This document shows positions 5,596-7,327 of a DNA stretch of 7,327 nt, one piece after another (the first letter of the stretch is position 1; each line of letters starts with the position of its first letter). The stretch comes from Pseudomonas sp. (GTDB lineage Bacteria > Pseudomonadota > Gammaproteobacteria > Pseudomonadales > Pseudomonadaceae). The notes beneath the pieces are model-generated. The model worked only from the letters and a program-made list of their open reading frames with translations, did no database searches and had not been told where the DNA came from. The DNA is taken from contig JAPLSD010000445.1 in the NCBI GenBank assembly GCA_026398835.1, positions 1-7,327 on the forward strand, read 5' to 3'. A program made the position numbers and the translations under genes.

Positions 5596-7327
5596 ATGAG
5601 ACGTCTCGACATTCTGCTCATTGGCCAGAGCCAGGCCTTGAACGAGCTGGCGCTGGAACTGGAACAACATGGCCACTCACTCACCCGCCTGACGGACAGT
5701 CAGGCTCTGAACGAACAACCGGTCAACGCCACTGACGTGCTGATCGACGACGGCAGTCTGGCGATCTCGACGCAACGTCTGCGCGACTTTGGCGAATGCG
5801 CGCAGCTGAGCTTACGGCTGGGTGTGGGGCCGTTAAGCGAATACGGCTTACCGAAACTCGACGTGCTCTGCTGGTTTGGCTCGGGCACCGCGCAGCGCTT
5901 GATGACTCGCCTGTCGGTGGCAGATGAACCCTCAGGCAATGGCCAGGCGCTGCGCCTGCGGGTGATTGCCGAGCTGGTGAACAGCGTTGCCCTGCTGATC
6001 AGTCGCTACTCCCGCGATGCCGAGTATTTCCTGGATGCCACACCCGTCGAACCTGGTTGCCATGGGCATCAAGAAAGCCTGTTGATGCTGGAGCGGCTGG
6101 CCTATGCGCATCGGTTCAATCTCACCAGCCAGCCGGACCTGTTGCTACTGGCTGAAATTCCGATGATCGAAAGACTTGAACAAAGCCTCCAGGGATTCGC
6201 CGGCCGGCCGGCGCTGAACATGGCCGGCACGTCCCTCAGCTATGAGGAGTTGTACGCTCAAAGCCGAGCGATTCAACAGCGATTGCTCCCGCTGCTGGAG
6301 CAACACGGATCCTTCGACAAGCCGTTGGTGGTGGGCATTTGCCTGCCGAAATCCAGCGCGCTTTACGCAGGCATACTGGCGATTCTCGGCAGCGGGGCGG
6401 TGTACCTGCCGCTTGAGCCGGGCCATCCCCTGCAACGTCAGCAATACATTCTGGAGAATGCCGGCGCGGTACTGTTGCTTCACGATGGTCAACATGCGCT
6501 CAGCGCCGAGATGCCCGGGCTGGACATCAGCCGCATCGACGCTTACGACGCGGATCTCTCGCTGCCGCTGATGCAGCGACGCCCCGGCAGCGAGGCGCCC
6601 TGTATGGCGCTGTACACCTCGGGCACCACTGGCCATCCCAAAGGGGTCTTGCTCAGCCAGCGCAATCTGGCCCACTTCACCGGCTGGTACGCCGACTACG
6701 TAGAGCTGACCGAGCACAGTCGGGTTTTGCAGTTTTCGTCCCTGAGCTTCGACTCTTCGCTGATCGATATTTTTCCGACGCTGATCCAGGGCGCCGAATT
6801 GATCGTTCCTACGGACGACGAACGTCGCGACCCCCTGCAATTGGTCGAGCTGATCCGCCGTCAGCGTCTCACCCATGGATTTCTGCCGCCAGCATTACTG
6901 AGCATTCTGCCCCTCGACCAGCCGCTGGGGCTCGACCATGTGATGACCGGCGGCGACGTCTGCGAACCCTACGTGATCGAGCGTCTGACGCAGCAATGCC
7001 GGCTGTACAACCTATACGGCCCGACAGAAGCCACGGTGCTGATTACCGCGCGGCAACTCCAGGCCGGCGACAGCAACCGCACCCTGGGCTCGCCGATTGC
7101 CAACAGTCAGGTGCTGATTCTCGATGAAGACTTCCAGCCCGTTGCCGAGCAGACCGTCGGTGAGCTGTACATCGTCGGGCCCGGGGTCTGCCTGGGCTAT
7201 TTGAATACCCCGCAGCAGACCGCCGAACGCTATCTGCACCTGCCATTGCCCGACGGCCAAAGCCTGCGCGCCTACCGCACCGGCGATATGGCGAAGTGGA
7301 CCACCGATGGGATTGAGCTCTGCGGTC
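5596..7327 (+). CDS. mgoA: Nonribosomal peptide synthetase, N-terminal part (MgoA/PvfC-like), cut by window edge
   Basis: The frame stays open for 577 codons to the right edge. ATG at 5596 follows GAGGAGA (5584-5590) at a good distance. Residues 1 to about 195 are not a condensation domain: no HHxxxDG is present. An adenylation domain follows. Its core motifs are GAVYLPLEP (267-275, A2), LYTSGTTGHPKG (339-350, A3), FDSSLIDIF (385-393, A4), NLYGPTEAT (472-480, A5) and YRTGD (560-564, A7). The later motifs, carrier domain and release domain lie outside the window. By-eye alignment of the binding pocket gives D, S, I, F, V, T, L, V and L, with Asp386 to hold the amino group and otherwise mostly hydrophobic positions. 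This fits an aliphatic amino acid such as Leu or Val, as in PvfC and its relatives. Known relatives are single-module enzymes whose product is oxidised by the AurF-like partner. Confidence 0.9.
   Translation, partial: MRRLDILLIGQSQALNELALELEQHGHSLTRLTDSQALNEQPVNATDVLIDDGSLAISTQRLRDFGECAQLSLRLGVGPLSEYGLPKLDVLCWFGSGTAQRLMTRLSVADEPSGNGQALRLRVIAELVNSVALLISRYSRDAEYFLDATPVEPGCHGHQESLLMLERLAYAHRFNLTSQPDLLLLAEIPMIERLEQSLQGFAGRPALNMAGTSLSYEELYAQSRAIQQRLLPLLEQHGSFDKPLVVGICLPKSSALYAGILAILGSGAVYLPLEPGHPLQRQQYILENAGAVLLLHDGQHALSAEMPGLDISRIDAYDADLSLPLMQRRPGSEAPCMALYTSGTTGHPKGVLLSQRNLAHFTGWYADYVELTEHSRVLQFSSLSFDSSLIDIFPTLIQGAELIVPTDDERRDPLQLVELIRRQRLTHGFLPPALLSILPLDQPLGLDHVMTGGDVCEPYVIERLTQQCRLYNLYGPTEATVLITARQLQAGDSNRTLGSPIANSQVLILDEDFQPVAEQTVGELYIVGPGVCLGYLNTPQQTAERYLHLPLPDGQSLRAYRTGDMAKWTTDGIELCG

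Noticed and set aside
6145..6876. 243-codon open frame on the minus strand opposite the NRPS
   Set aside because: It is a shadow of the adenylation domain coding strand and has no recognisable protein features.
1..7327. CRISPR array, tRNA, rRNA, insertion sequence or phage attachment site
   Set aside because: No regularly spaced repeats, cloverleaf, transposase or matching end repeats were seen on either strand.

Overview
The window looks like chromosomal DNA from a Pseudomonas, most likely the P. fluorescens group. The basis is Pseudomonas-style GC-rich codon use in the genes, a LapG-type biofilm protease, a REP-like extragenic palindrome of the kind common in that group, and an operon start matching the mgo/pvf genes of Pseudomonas. 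The species cannot be fixed from the sequence alone.

Layout. Positions 1-565 are AT-rich and I see no convincing gene there. Positions 566-735 hold two short overlapping reading frames that look like the debris of a GC-rich gene. On the minus strand, 760 to about 1452 encodes a LapG-like periplasmic cysteine protease. A divergent intergenic region (about 1453-1747) carries a REP-like element, a good sigma70-type promoter and a perfect 12-bp palindrome. These lead into a GntR/FCD repressor (1748-2458). The repressor overlaps by 4 bases a degenerate type II thioesterase-like gene (2455-3099), which is followed by a strong intrinsic terminator. A long AT-rich intergenic region (3149-3878) with several inverted and direct repeats precedes a tightly packed operon. 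That operon encodes a DUF3050 haem-oxygenase-fold protein (mgoB/pvfA-like, 3879-4655), an AurF-like diiron N-oxygenase (mgoC/pvfB-like, 4652-5581) and a nonribosomal peptide synthetase that runs off the right edge (mgoA/pvfC-like, 5596 onward). The fourth gene of known clusters (mgoD/pvfD) would lie beyond the window.

How the genes work together. In the known mgo (P. syringae), pvf (P. entomophila) and ham (Burkholderia) systems, the NRPS loads an aliphatic amino acid and the AurF-like enzyme oxidises its nitrogen. The products are small diazeniumdiolate or pyrazine N-oxide signals (leudiazen, valdiazen type) that control virulence and antimetabolite production. The three biosynthetic genes here fit that scheme. 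All seven metal ligands of the AurF-like protein are present with AurF-like spacing, and the NRPS starts without a condensation domain.

The most unusual points are as follows. (1) The thioesterase-like protein has Gly where the catalytic Ser should be, and it also seems to lack the lid region. (2) A palindrome identical to the VanR-type operator, as I remember it, lies on the start site of the GntR gene. (3) The intergenic region before the biosynthetic operon has repeated GCCCACT motifs and two clean palindromes with no assigned regulator. (4) The NRPS has an N-terminal domain of roughly 195 residues that is not a condensation domain and may be a worn formyltransferase-like fold. (5) lapG is present without its usual partner lapD next to it.
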